Of a stretch of DNA of 43,159 nt, positions 33,250 to 41,177 are shown in pieces; within the stretch, counting starts at the first letter, position 1, and the number at the start of each line of letters is the position of its first letter. A program made the translations under genes and the position numbers. A model generated the notes under the pieces. That model searched no databases, had not been told where the DNA came from, and saw only the letters and a list, made by a program, of their open reading frames with translations. The DNA is taken from positions 1 through 43,159 of the forward strand of contig NZ_FRAD01000021.1 of assembly GCF_900142225.1 (NCBI RefSeq), written 5' to 3'. The stretch is from Hathewaya proteolytica DSM 3090. GTDB taxonomy: Bacteria; Bacillota; Clostridia; Clostridiales; Clostridiaceae.

Positions 33250-33611
33250 GAAAATATGATAACTGCCCTCTATACTGCTAGAAAACAAGGAAAATATACC
33301 ACAGGAACACCACCATATGGATATCTAAAAGATCCTAAAGATAAGTCAAACTTATCATTGATGAAGTAGTTTCAGATAATGTTAGATATATTTCAGCTTA
33401 TCCTGATGGACATACTTTAAATGGCACTGCAAAAATCCTTAATGACCTGTTACAAGAGTCTTGTGAAGAAAATAAAAGGCGTATAGAAGTTATTGATAAG
33501 GATATTAAGGAAATTGGAAGTATAGAGAGTCTTACTGAAGATGTAGTGGGTAAATATATTAAAACAATTTATATTTCTAGCAAAGGTATAGAAAAAATAG
33601 AATATAATTAG
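33250..33611 (+). pseudogene. Serine recombinase remnant (frameshifted, internally deleted)
   Basis: It starts without its catalytic domain at MITALYTARKQGKYTTGTPPYGYL. It shifts frame near 33345, continues as KLIIDEVVSDNVRYI and GHTLNGTAKILNDL, then jumps to the C-terminal part ENKRRIEVIDKDIKEI and GKYIKTIYISSKGIEKIEYN, ending at TAG 33609-33611. The order fits a large serine recombinase of the transposon/ICE type with at least two losses. It cannot be functional. Confidence 0.8.
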
Positions 33612-33697
33612 TACAATAGAAAGATATCAGTTTATCAAGTTCTCCTTTTATATATAAGTTTTTTAAAGAAAATGCTATCATTGACTTGACGCGATAG

Positions 33698-34291
33698 GGT
33701 TCAGGTAAAACATTGACTAGCTTTAAGGCAGCACGTCTAGCAACTGAGCTTGATTTTATAGACAAGGTGTTTTTCGTAGTAGATAGAAAAGATTTAGATT
33801 ATCAAACAATGAAAGAAGAATTTGCTAAACTATTTGTAAACCTAGATTATATACTAGAATTGATTTTTGAAAAACATAAAAACGTAAAAGATAAAGAAAC
33901 ACTGGTTGACGAAATACGCCGTATAATTCGTTCTAGTACAGGCAATCGTGCAAAAGAAAGCTTAATAGTAGATTTTATTAACCAAACAAATTTGGATGAA
34001 ATTCAAGACAAAGCAAGCATTATTGATGCCTTCTTCTTATTTGCACAAAAGGAACAAAAAAAAGAGGCAGAAGAATTGATTAATTCAGAAGAACTTAACG
34101 TGGATGCAGCTAAAAGATATATCATTGCATCCTTAAAAAGAGAATATGCCAGTGAAAACGGAACAGAGTTGAATGAAGTTCTTCCGAAGATGAGCCCACT
34201 TAACCCTAAATATTTAACAAAAAAACACAGCGTTTTTCAGAAAATAGCTGCCTTTGTGGAGAAGTTTAAAGGAGTGGGTGGAAAGCTATAA
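33698..34291 (+). pseudogene. hsdR: HsdR (type I restriction) remnant with internal deletion
   Basis: The fragment begins at a Walker A loop, GSGKTLTSFKAARLAT, directly after a stop (TAG 33695-33697). It runs through VFFVVDRKDLDYQTMKEEF, as in type I restriction motor subunits, then jumps to the C-terminal domain (AKLFVNLDYILELIFEKH, EIRRIIRSSTGNRAKESLI, LPKMSPLNPKYLTKKHSVF, FVEKFKGVGGKL). The N-terminal nuclease domain, the DEAH box and the second motor domain are gone. No HsdM or HsdS gene is near. The remaining frame is open for 193 codons, so the deletion kept phase. Confidence 0.85.
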
Positions 34292-34456
34292 TTCATAAGG
34301 AGATTAACGGGATAAATCCGTCCTCTGGGTTTTAGGTGCAGTCCTTTGTGGATAAAAAGTAAAAATAAATTTGTAATGGGAATATTACAGGTATGGTGTT
34401 ATTTTTGCCGAAATACATTGAAGAATATTGAGTTTCTAAATAGAAAGGGTGGTTAA

Positions 34457-34957
34457 ATGAGATACAAAGTACAAGGTGAAATTGATTTGTGGGGATGGAC
34501 GGATTTTAAAACAAGAATAAATGCTCAAATTGTGGATTATAAAACAGAAAGTAATCACATTTATTGGGTAGAATTTGAAACAGATCTTAGTGCTGGTTGT
34601 TTAAATAAATTTCTTGAAGAATATGGACTCAAAATTGTAACTGAAGATCAAGTTAAAGAAAAACCTACTATTGATAACGAAAATGAACCTATGATGTTTT
34701 ATAAATTGGACAAAGGCAAACAGGATGCGCTTATAAGTTGGATTAACACCAATTTTAATAAGATAAAGGGCATAAATAAAGATATGACAAGCCTTCAATT
34801 AAAAGATTTTTTTAAAGAATTTCCTATTACTAATGGTGAATTTAAAGGTGCTATGGTAGAAAAATGTGGATTTCAGTACCATCCTAATGATGGCTTAAAT
34901 TGGTATTTTAATATATCAAAGAAATCACCAGCATTGCTAGATAAAGAGAATAATTAA
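34457..34957 (+). CDS. Hypothetical protein, 166 residues
   Basis: A soluble protein without signal peptide or membrane segment. Residues 1-65 are predicted beta-rich with many aromatic residues (GEIDLWGWTDFKTRI, IYWVEFETDLSAGCL). Residues about 85-166 contain LISWINTNFNKIKGI, SLQLKDFFKEFPITNGEFKGAMVEKCGFQ and LNWYFNISKK, which look like a small helical fold. I do not recognise a family. AGAAAGGGTGG precedes the ATG. It has no frame damage and marks the right border of the ruined region. Confidence 0.65.
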   Translation: MRYKVQGEIDLWGWTDFKTRINAQIVDYKTESNHIYWVEFETDLSAGCLNKFLEEYGLKIVTEDQVKEKPTIDNENEPMMFYKLDKGKQDALISWINTNFNKIKGINKDMTSLQLKDFFKEFPITNGEFKGAMVEKCGFQYHPNDGLNWYFNISKKSPALLDKENN

Positions 34958-35031
34958 TACGATTGTGTATTGTAAAATGTTAATGTCAACTAAATACTAT
35001 TATTTATTATAGAAAGAGGATGAAAAATAAT

Positions 35032-35253
35032 ATGGCAGAAATTAAGTTTGAAATTAAAGAAACTGTAGGGGTTATTTCAGAATCCACTAAGGGATGGAAA
35101 AAGGAATTAAATTTAATAAGCTGGAATGACAAAAAAGCTAAGTATGACATTAGAGAGTGGGACCCAGAGCATAAGAAGATGGGCAAGGGCGTTACATTTA
35201 CCGTTGAAGAATTAAGGAAGATTAAAGAGATATTAAATGAGTTAGATATATAA
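35032..35253 (+). CDS. YdbC/PC4-like single-strand DNA-binding protein
   Basis: A 73-residue protein of the YdbC family, bacterial relatives of the eukaryotic coactivator PC4. Family marks are IKFEIKETVGVISESTKGW, KELNLISWNDKKAKYDIREW and MGKGVTFTVEELRKIKEI. Members bind single-stranded DNA as dimers through the curved sheet formed by the first part; the helix at the end makes the dimer. The start at ATG 35032 (MAEIKF) agrees with the family; an in-frame ATG at 35020 touches the ribosome site AAAGAGG. It is a single gene. Confidence 0.85.
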   Translation: MAEIKFEIKETVGVISESTKGWKKELNLISWNDKKAKYDIREWDPEHKKMGKGVTFTVEELRKIKEILNELDI

Positions 35254-35374
35254 AAGACAAGAAAAATTAAAGACAGGTACGGTATTGCATTAATGTGCAA
35301 AATCTCTTTTCTCTATTTAGTGACATCCAGTAAAGGTATTTCATTCTACTCATTACACGTCTTATTAGTTGTCA

Positions 35375-35403
35375 TTGCGAATTGCAACTATATAGTTTAT
35401 AAT
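35375..35403 (+). promoter_or_regulatory. Putative promoter upstream of the small helical protein gene
   Basis: TTGCGA (35375-35380) and TATAAT (35398-35403) are 17 bases apart. The region from here to 35543 has no other gene that I trust, so the transcript would have a leader of about 130 bases. Confidence 0.5.
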
Positions 35404-35543
35404 TATGTTATGGTAGGTGAAAGACTATCTAAAGGGGATTACTGTTTTGTATATAAAAACTCTGTAGCCCTTTATGTACAAAGATAAAGAAGGACATTAA
35501 GTGTTAAAAAATTTACACTAACAAAAAAATAGAGGTGTTAAAT

Positions 35544-35762
35544 ATGGACATTAAAGGAAAAATTGAAGAGATTATATCAAAGGTGAAAAATGACAAGGAC
35601 TTTGCTGCTAAATTTAAAAGCAACCCAATTCAAGCTGTGGAATCTATTATAGGTGTTGACCTTCCTGAAGAACAGATAAAGTCTGTAATAGATGGGGTTA
35701 AAGCAAAGATATCTTTAGATGAAGCAAGCGGAATTGTTGGCAAAATCAAAAACTTATTCTAA
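35544..35762 (+). CDS. Small helical protein, 72 residues (Nif11/leader-like)
   Basis: The start ATG 35544 follows AGAGGTG; an in-frame GTG at 35535 lies inside that site. The protein is fully helical in appearance: MDIKGKIEEIISKVKND, FAAKFKSNPIQAVESIIGV, LPEEQIKSVIDGVKAKI, ending GKIKNLF. The pattern of a phenylalanine, then NPxxAVE, then Gv-LPEEQI is similar to the leader region of Nif11/NHLP-type peptides, but there is no double-glycine cut site or cysteine-rich core. Small proteins of this look occur in clostridia without a known job. A terminator follows. Confidence 0.75.
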   Translation: MDIKGKIEEIISKVKNDKDFAAKFKSNPIQAVESIIGVDLPEEQIKSVIDGVKAKISLDEASGIVGKIKNLF

Positions 35763-35782
35763 AATAATTTATTTTTTAACCT

Positions 35783-35815
35783 GGTGGCTGAGGCATTAAA
35801 ATCTCAGCTACTTTT
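35783..35815 (+). terminator. Intrinsic terminator after the small helical protein gene
   Basis: GTGGCTGAG (35784-35792) pairs with CTCAGCTAC (35803-35811) with one G-T pair, around an AT-rich loop, and is followed by TTTTATT. Confidence 0.8.
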
Positions 35816-35850
35816 ATTATCTTATCTTTATATTCACTAGGAACTAATTT

Positions 35851-35882
35851 GAAATTTTAATAAGTTGCCTTATTAAAATTTC
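35851..35882. repeat. Perfect 14-bp palindromic hairpin
   Basis: GAAATTTTAATAAG (35851-35864) and CTTATTAAAATTTC (35869-35882) are exact inverted copies around TTGC. The stem is almost pure A/T and has no following T-run on the plus strand. It lies 40 bases after the minus-strand membrane gene and may be its terminator or a cruciform site. Confidence 0.6.
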
Positions 35883-35921
35883 AGCTATTGCTTCAATATA
35901 AGCTATACCATATGTAATAAG

Positions 35922-37058
35922 TCAATGAAGGCTCACGGAAAGCACATTACTACAAGGTATATTTTCACTTGTCAAAGTTGAAAAAGATTGCAAACATAGC
36001 TCAATGGTGTGAATATCTTCTAATTTAATACCGTACTTTTTTTGTGCTGTTTCTATAGCATCTCTCTTAGCAACGCTGAAATCCAATTTGGGGTTGCATA
36101 AGGAGATATTATCAGATTTACACAACATTTTTATACCATTAACATAATAATTGATTCCACTTATATTTCCTTCGGTTCCATTTATAGTGGGAATATGAGA
36201 AGCAATCTCCAAGAGACCTTGTTCGTTTAGTTTGATTTCGTAATATCCCACAGTACCATCATAAATACAGCTATTTGATGAAATTTTAAAACGTGTTTTA
36301 AGCATGGCATCATAAATAATAGTATCTGGGTAAAACTTTTCAAATTTATCATTTTTGTTTTTAGGTGCTTTAGGGGTGTTTAATATCATAGGAACATAAT
36401 CATTATAATGAAAAACTTTCCCATTTGAAGTTTTGAAAGCATTACAACTTCCAAAAATAATTGTGTCTTTAGGAGAGTTGAGAAGTAACGTTGGTTTAAT
36501 ACAATTGTGAGAATCCATAATCTCTGTAGAGGTTTCTTGTATTATATCCTTTTCCGCGATATCATCTTTATAATAAAAATAAAAATTTTCAGTATTATAT
36601 AAAAGTGACAATTCAGCACCGTTATACTGCGTTGTGATGATTTTAGTGGCAGATTCAACCTTAGACCCCAATTTATTTGTTATCATTTGCTGGCTTTTGT
36701 ATTCACGTTCCAAAGAATTATTTTCTAAAAATGATATTAATATATTATCAGGTTGATAAATGCGTATATATGAGTATGAATAATACATAAACATGGGAAT
36801 AGCAAAGGCTAGATATACAATTTTATTGATGTCCTTATAAAGCCTTTTTACAACATAAACACCGGCAATATAAGTAACTATTAATGGCAATACAAACATA
36901 ATTATGACAAATATAAGTTGTAGCCAAGGCATATAAGTGATACCTGAATCATTAAAAGCTAAGGGTACAATGGCCACAAAATGTAATACGATTAAGAATA
37001 AATTTACTATGATAACAGCTCCAAAAGTTATGATAATATTCAATATTTTTTTTATCAT
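35922..37058 (-). CDS. Membrane-anchored protein of unknown function
   Basis: A 378-residue protein. Three or four hydrophobic segments fill the first 115 residues (about 5-35, 45-72 and 80-97). The remaining 260 residues form an outside or cytoplasmic domain rich in beta-strand, with no cysteine motif or catalytic pattern I recognise. A proline- and aspartate-rich patch (LNTPKAPKNKNDKFEKFYPD) splits it into two parts. A GGAGGCAACG site precedes the ATG. No family can be given; the gene stands alone. Confidence 0.7.
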   Translation of the reverse strand: MIKKILNIIITFGAVIIVNLFLIVLHFVAIVPLAFNDSGITYMPWLQLIFVIIMFVLPLIVTYIAGVYVVKRLYKDINKIVYLAFAIPMFMYYSYSYIRIYQPDNILISFLENNSLEREYKSQQMITNKLGSKVESATKIITTQYNGAELSLLYNTENFYFYYKDDIAEKDIIQETSTEIMDSHNCIKPTLLLNSPKDTIIFGSCNAFKTSNGKVFHYNDYVPMILNTPKAPKNKNDKFEKFYPDTIIYDAMLKTRFKISSNSCIYDGTVGYYEIKLNEQGLLEIASHIPTINGTEGNISGINYYVNGIKMLCKSDNISLCNPKLDFSVAKRDAIETAQKKYGIKLEDIHTIELCLQSFSTLTSENIPCSNVLSVSLH

Positions 37059-37424
37059 CGTTGCCTCCTCAATATATTTAGGAAAATTCTGTATAGATAT
37101 TATTTTACATCAATAACTGAAAAGTGTAAATAATAAATATACTATGTTTTAAATCAGTGTTGAAAATGGATTTACATTAGAAAAATATGTTAGAATAAGG
37201 AGTAGATAGTGTACAAAGCTATTATATTTTAGATCTAAAAAGGTTATGTTCATAATTCACTATAATTAAGATACTCACCAAAAGACGGTAAAGGATCTTA
37301 TGACATTAGATAAATTACAATAAGTTGATTAGAAGATTATAATAATTTGACATATACTTATTTATTAGCATATTTGATATAATAAGTGTAGTAGATAAAT
37401 TAAAAATTATGGGGTGATTGGTAT
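37059..37424. other. Intergenic region between divergent genes
   Basis: It holds the upstream regions of the minus-strand membrane gene and the plus-strand small protein. A TTGACA-like box (near 37348) and TATAAT (near 37374) are 25 bases apart, too far for one normal promoter. A short coding-like fragment, YSPKDGKGSYDI near 37272-37307, has no start and is not recognised. Confidence 0.4.
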
Positions 37425-37589
37425 ATGAAAAAGGGTGAAGGCATAGGTGCTCTAATCGGCAGTTTAGTTGGAGCAGTTGGAACAGGAATTGCTGTTTATT
37501 TTACTGGAAGTGTGTGGTCTGCATTAATAGGATTATTGGGGTATTTGGGTGGAAGCTACATAGGAAAATTATATGATAGAAAATCATAG
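37425..37589 (+). CDS. Small glycine-zipper membrane protein, 54 residues
   Basis: ATG 37425 with GGGGTGA nine bases upstream opens a frame too short for usual gene calls. The protein has two membrane helices (GALIGSLVGAVGTGIAVYF and WSALIGLLGYLGGSYIG) full of small residues in GxxxG spacing, and charged ends. Such glycine-zipper helices pack tightly in membranes and occur in small membrane proteins, holin-like peptides and class II bacteriocins. There is no double-glycine leader and no transport gene next to it. The start, ribosome site and clean stop support a real gene; its function is open. Confidence 0.7.
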   Translation: MKKGEGIGALIGSLVGAVGTGIAVYFTGSVWSALIGLLGYLGGSYIGKLYDRKS

Positions 37590-37655
37590 AAACTATAGTT
37601 GGTAGAGTTAAAAATTAGGAATTAAATATTATTAAAATAAGAAAGGGTGTTTAAA

Positions 37656-38141
37656 ATGGAGGGAAAAGCATTAGTAGCATATTTTTCAGCAAGTGGAGTA
37701 ACTAAAAAGGTGGCACAGGTGTTAGCAGGGGTTGTAAGTGCAGACCTATACGAAATTAAACCAGAAGTAACATACACGCAGGAAGATTTAAACTGGAAAA
37801 ATAAAAACAGCCGTAGTTCAATTGAGATGAATGACCTAAAATCACGTCCAGCCCTTGCTGATAAAGAAGCGGATGTGGACAAACATAATGTAATCTTTAT
37901 TGGTTTTCCAATTTGGTGGTATGTTGCTCCTCATATAATTAATACGTTTTTGGAGAGCTATGACTTTTCCAATAAAACCATTGTATTGTTCGCAACGTCA
38001 GGTGGCAGTGGATTTGGGAAAACTGTTGAAAATCTGAAGGTGAGTGTGGATGATAGTACTGTCATAAAAGAAGGTAAAATATTTAATGAAACATTGTCAA
38101 AGGATGATGCCATAGCTTGGACTTGTAGTCTTGGATTATAA
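37656..38141 (+). CDS. Flavodoxin family protein
   Basis: A 161-residue flavodoxin (Flavodoxin_4 group). The FMN phosphate loop is VAYFSASGVTKKVA (about 7-20), followed by DLYEIKPEVTYT, VIFIGFPIWWYVAPHIINTF with the aromatic flavin contacts, and LFATSGGSGFGKT. It carries electrons or reduces small molecules in the cytoplasm. ATG 37656 has AAAGGGTG upstream; an earlier GTG in frame lies inside that site. It stands alone, 66 bases after the glycine-zipper gene. Confidence 0.9.
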   Translation: MEGKALVAYFSASGVTKKVAQVLAGVVSADLYEIKPEVTYTQEDLNWKNKNSRSSIEMNDLKSRPALADKEADVDKHNVIFIGFPIWWYVAPHIINTFLESYDFSNKTIVLFATSGGSGFGKTVENLKVSVDDSTVIKEGKIFNETLSKDDAIAWTCSLGL

Positions 38142-38334
38142 AATCATAACAGCCAATGCTATATCTTTAATATTAGGATTTCTACTTTCCATGATAGTTC
38201 CTTCCATATTTTAATTACCATACCTAATGTAAGTTATTTTTTTAGGTTAAAAAGGATTATGTCCAATGGATTCGCTGTTTGTGGTAAAGACAAAAATCAG
38301 CAAGAGTTATATACTTTTTCTTGGGGGTGATTGA

Positions 38335-38847
38335 ATGGACTTAATTAAAATTGGGAAGTTCATAGCTGAATTAAGAAAGGAACAACAGCTTACTCAAGAG
38401 GAACTGGGCAATAAGCTTGGTGTGACAAACAAAACTATTTCCAGATGGGAAACGGGAATTTATCTTCCACCAGGGGATGTCCTATTATCCATGAGCCAGT
38501 TGTTCTCAGTAAGTATCAATGAAATCCTAAGTGGAAAGAGATTAGCTATTGAAGAGTATAAGGAAGCAGCGGAGGAAAATTTGAAGCAGACTATAAAGAC
38601 CAGCAGTTTTAATTTGAAAGATAGGATAGATTTCTATAAAAAGAAATGGCTGAAGGATCACATTGCACTTATGGTATTTCTCGGGGTAATTGTAGTTACC
38701 GTTTTCGTCACAGGCCTTGTACTTAGGGAAAGCCTCATGGTTTATGCATCAATGGTGCTGCTAATATGCTTTCATGGGTATAGATACAATGCAATGATGA
38801 CATATGTTGAGAAAAAAGCATATGGTTGTTTGGAGAATAAAAGATAA
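38335..38847 (+). CDS. XRE-family regulator with C-terminal membrane segments
   Basis: A 170-residue protein. Residues 1-60 are an XRE helix-turn-helix (IGKFIAELRKEQQLTQEELG, then LGVTNKTISRWETGIYLP and DVLLSMSQLFSVSINEIL). After a charged linker, two hydrophobic segments (about 118-135 and 138-152) anchor it in the membrane. This DNA-binding head plus membrane tail layout is common in clostridia, where it is thought to sense envelope or growth state. A GGGGGTGA site precedes the ATG. The target genes are not evident here. Confidence 0.87.
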   Translation: MDLIKIGKFIAELRKEQQLTQEELGNKLGVTNKTISRWETGIYLPPGDVLLSMSQLFSVSINEILSGKRLAIEEYKEAAEENLKQTIKTSSFNLKDRIDFYKKKWLKDHIALMVFLGVIVVTVFVTGLVLRESLMVYASMVLLICFHGYRYNAMMTYVEKKAYGCLENKR

Positions 38848-38982
38848 AAGGGAGAAAGTGATTATAGAGAGAGCCTGCACCTTAAATAGGTCGGGCTATA
38901 TTTTTATAACTACACAAATATAAAATATTTTTAATAAATTTAATTATTTTAAAATTGTAAACAATTAAACAACACAAAGCAG

Positions 38983-39018
38983 TAATAGTGTATAATTATA
39001 TTAGATTGTACACTATTA
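38983..39018 (+). promoter_or_regulatory. 10-bp inverted repeat around a -10 box, upstream of the YegP gene
   Basis: TAATAGTGTA (38983-38992) and TACACTATTA (39009-39018) are exact inverted copies with a 16-base spacer. A TATAAT (38991-38996) overlaps the left arm. It may be an operator for the YegP gene or a hairpin in its leader. Confidence 0.5.
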
Positions 39019-39049
39019 TAGAAGAAAATAAGAAAGGGGATGTATGTAT

Positions 39050-39415
39050 ATGGGCAAATTTGTTATTAAAGAAACAAAAACTGGGATTAAGTTTGATCTG
39101 AAAGCATCAAATGGACAAGTAATTGGTACATCTGAAGTTTACACTACAAAAAGCGCTTGCATGAAAGGAATTGAAAGTGTAAAAAATAATGCGGTAATTG
39201 CAAAATTTGAGGACCAAACAGAAGAGAATTTTGAAAATGTTACTAACCCTAAATTTCAAATGTACTTAGATAAAGCGGGTGAACATCGCTTTAGATTAAA
39301 TGCAAGAAATGGGGAAAACATTCTAGCTTCAGAAGGTTATGGTGCAAAATCAGCTTGCTTAAATGGTATAGTAAGTGTCAGAAAAAATGTAGTAGATGCT
39401 ACAATAGAAGAGTAA
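39050..39415 (+). CDS. YegP family protein (two DUF1508 repeats)
   Basis: A 121-residue protein made of two copies of the DUF1508 unit. Repeat 1 (about 1-48) has KFDLKASNGQVIGTSEVYTT and KSACMKGIESVKNNA; repeat 2 (about 62-112) has FRLNARNGENILASEGYGA and KSACLNGIVSVRKNV. The family binds no known ligand and has been linked to stress or envelope functions by association only. ATG 39050 fits the ribosome site AGGGGA best; ATG 39044 is too close. A terminator follows. Confidence 0.9.
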   Translation: MGKFVIKETKTGIKFDLKASNGQVIGTSEVYTTKSACMKGIESVKNNAVIAKFEDQTEENFENVTNPKFQMYLDKAGEHRFRLNARNGENILASEGYGAKSACLNGIVSVRKNVVDATIEE

Positions 39416-39433
39416 ACTTAGAATATATAAAAA

Positions 39434-39467
39434 CAGTTCTTTTTAAGATTAAAGAGAACTGCTTTTT
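39434..39467 (+). terminator. Intrinsic terminator after the YegP gene
   Basis: CAGTTCTTTT (39434-39443) pairs with AAGAGAACTG (39452-39461), with one G-T pair and a TAAGATTA loop, and runs into TTTTTT (39463-39468). Confidence 0.85.
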
Positions 39468-39576
39468 TATGTATAGTAAAATAAAAAAAGAATTGTTATA
39501 CTTATAAGTAAGAAAGAATAGTCAATATTTTTACTTACTAATGAAAGAAATAACTATGAACTAGGAGGCTAAGGAT

Positions 39577-40416
39577 ATGGAAAGAAAAATCAAACAACAG
39601 ATCCAAGGTTTTAGAACACAGGATGGAGCAGGCGTAAGCTTAGTTAGAGCTTTAGGAAGAGACACTGTTAAAGAATATGATCCGATTTTGATGCTTGATT
39701 CTTTTGATAGCAAAAACCCTGATGATTACACAGCTGGGTTTCCAATGCATCCGCACAGAGGAATAGAAACAATTACTTATATTTATCGTGGCCGTATGAC
39801 TCATAAAGACAGTTTAGGTAATGAGAATACTATAGGCGATGGGGAAGTTCAATGGATGACGGCTGGTTCTGGCATTATGCATGAAGAAAAAATACCAGCA
39901 GCAGAGAGGTTGCTTGGAGTGCAACTTTGGCTTAATCTACCTAAAAAAGATAAGATGGTTCCACCAGCTTATACTAGTATAAAAAATTCCGAGATTAAAG
40001 AAATAGAATTGGAAAATGGAAAGCTAAGGCTTCTAGCAGGAGAGTTTCAGGGAACAAAAGGATATTTAAGCAAATACCTTCCCTTAAATTATTATGACTT
40101 ACACCTAAACCCAAATGGATCCATTGTTTTAGATACAGAAAGGGATCGCTCTATTATGTTATTTACCCTACTAGGTGATGCCTACATATCAGGGGAGTTA
40201 GTAAAAGAAAAAACAGCAGTTAAACTTACCCCTGGTGATTATATAGAAATAAAGGCAAGGGATAAAAAATGCCAAGTATTATATATAAGCTCTACAGTTT
40301 TAAATGAGGAAGTATTTTGGGGTGGACCTATAGTTATGAGTAGCAAGGAAGACTTAAATAAAGCATTCGATGATTTAAAAAAAGGCACTTTTATACAAAA
40401 TAAAATTTCTTACTAA
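39577..40416 (+). CDS. Pirin family protein
   Basis: A 279-residue bicupin of the pirin family. The N-terminal cupin has the metal-binding pattern FPMHPHRGIETITYIYRG (two histidines), then GEVQWMTAGSGIMHEEKIP (further histidine and glutamate). The C-terminal cupin is less conserved. Bacterial pirins can act as quercetinase-like dioxygenases or bind regulators; which applies here is not known. A good AGGAGG site precedes the ATG. It is followed after 34 bases by an FMN reductase, so the two may form a redox operon. Confidence 0.92.
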   Translation: MERKIKQQIQGFRTQDGAGVSLVRALGRDTVKEYDPILMLDSFDSKNPDDYTAGFPMHPHRGIETITYIYRGRMTHKDSLGNENTIGDGEVQWMTAGSGIMHEEKIPAAERLLGVQLWLNLPKKDKMVPPAYTSIKNSEIKEIELENGKLRLLAGEFQGTKGYLSKYLPLNYYDLHLNPNGSIVLDTERDRSIMLFTLLGDAYISGELVKEKTAVKLTPGDYIEIKARDKKCQVLYISSTVLNEEVFWGGPIVMSSKEDLNKAFDDLKKGTFIQNKISY

Positions 40417-40450
40417 TAGATATTAAATCAATTATGGAGGAGGCATTATA

Positions 40451-41014
40451 ATGGAAAAAATAAGGATATTAGCAATTGTTGGTTCTTTAAGAAAAGAATC
40501 TTTTAATCGTCAATTGGCCTTGGCAGCAAAAGAAATAATAGGGGATAGGGCTGAATTTTTAATATTGGAGTATAAAGACATACCACTGTTTAATGAAGAT
40601 ATTGAATATCCAGCACCTGAATGTATAAAACGCGTTCGTGAGGAAGTAAAATCTGCAGATGGCATATGGTTCTTTACACCTGAATACAATCACTTTTTTT
40701 CCGGTGCTATGAAGAATCTAATTGACTGGTTGTCTCGTCCTATAAGCGACAAAGAAAGACAGGTGCTTAGCCAAAAGCCAGCTGCAGTAAGTGGAATATC
40801 TCCTGGTACTTCAGGTACAGCACTTGCTCAAGATCATTTAGTTACACTTATAAGTGTACTAAACATGAATGTTATGAATTATCCGCGCCTTACAATACCA
40901 AAGGCTATGGAACAAGTTGATGGTGAGGGTAAATTAGTGTTAAAAGCAAGTTACCCTTATTTAGAAAGACAAGCAAATGCTTTTATTAAGTTTGTACAGA
41001 GTAGAAATGTATAA
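40451..41014 (+). CDS. NADPH-dependent FMN reductase
   Basis: A 187-residue flavoprotein of the FMN_red family (ChrR/azoreductase-like). Visible marks are the FMN loop IVGSLRKESFNRQLALAA, PLFNEDIEYPAPECIKRVRE, the flavin-stacking FTPEYNHFFSGAMKNLIDWL and GISPGTSGTALAQDHL. Members reduce quinones, chromate or azo compounds with NAD(P)H. A GGAGGAGG site lies before the ATG. It is likely co-transcribed with the pirin gene. Confidence 0.92.
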   Translation: MEKIRILAIVGSLRKESFNRQLALAAKEIIGDRAEFLILEYKDIPLFNEDIEYPAPECIKRVREEVKSADGIWFFTPEYNHFFSGAMKNLIDWLSRPISDKERQVLSQKPAAVSGISPGTSGTALAQDHLVTLISVLNMNVMNYPRLTIPKAMEQVDGEGKLVLKASYPYLERQANAFIKFVQSRNV

Positions 41015-41177
41015 AACGTCTCTATCAGAAAGAGAATAAATATATAAACTATTAATTATGAGCTCTAAATATAATAATCATGTCTTTAATAATCTTACTA
41101 TATCATGGTATAATCCTATTAAGTTATATGGATACTCTCAAAGATTATACTAATTTTGATTAAGAAAGGAGAAGAAC

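Noticed and set aside
35293..35487. A 64-codon ORF between the YdbC-like gene and the small helical protein gene
   Set aside because: It has no ribosome site, overlaps a probable promoter, and its composition looks like translated AT-rich spacer.
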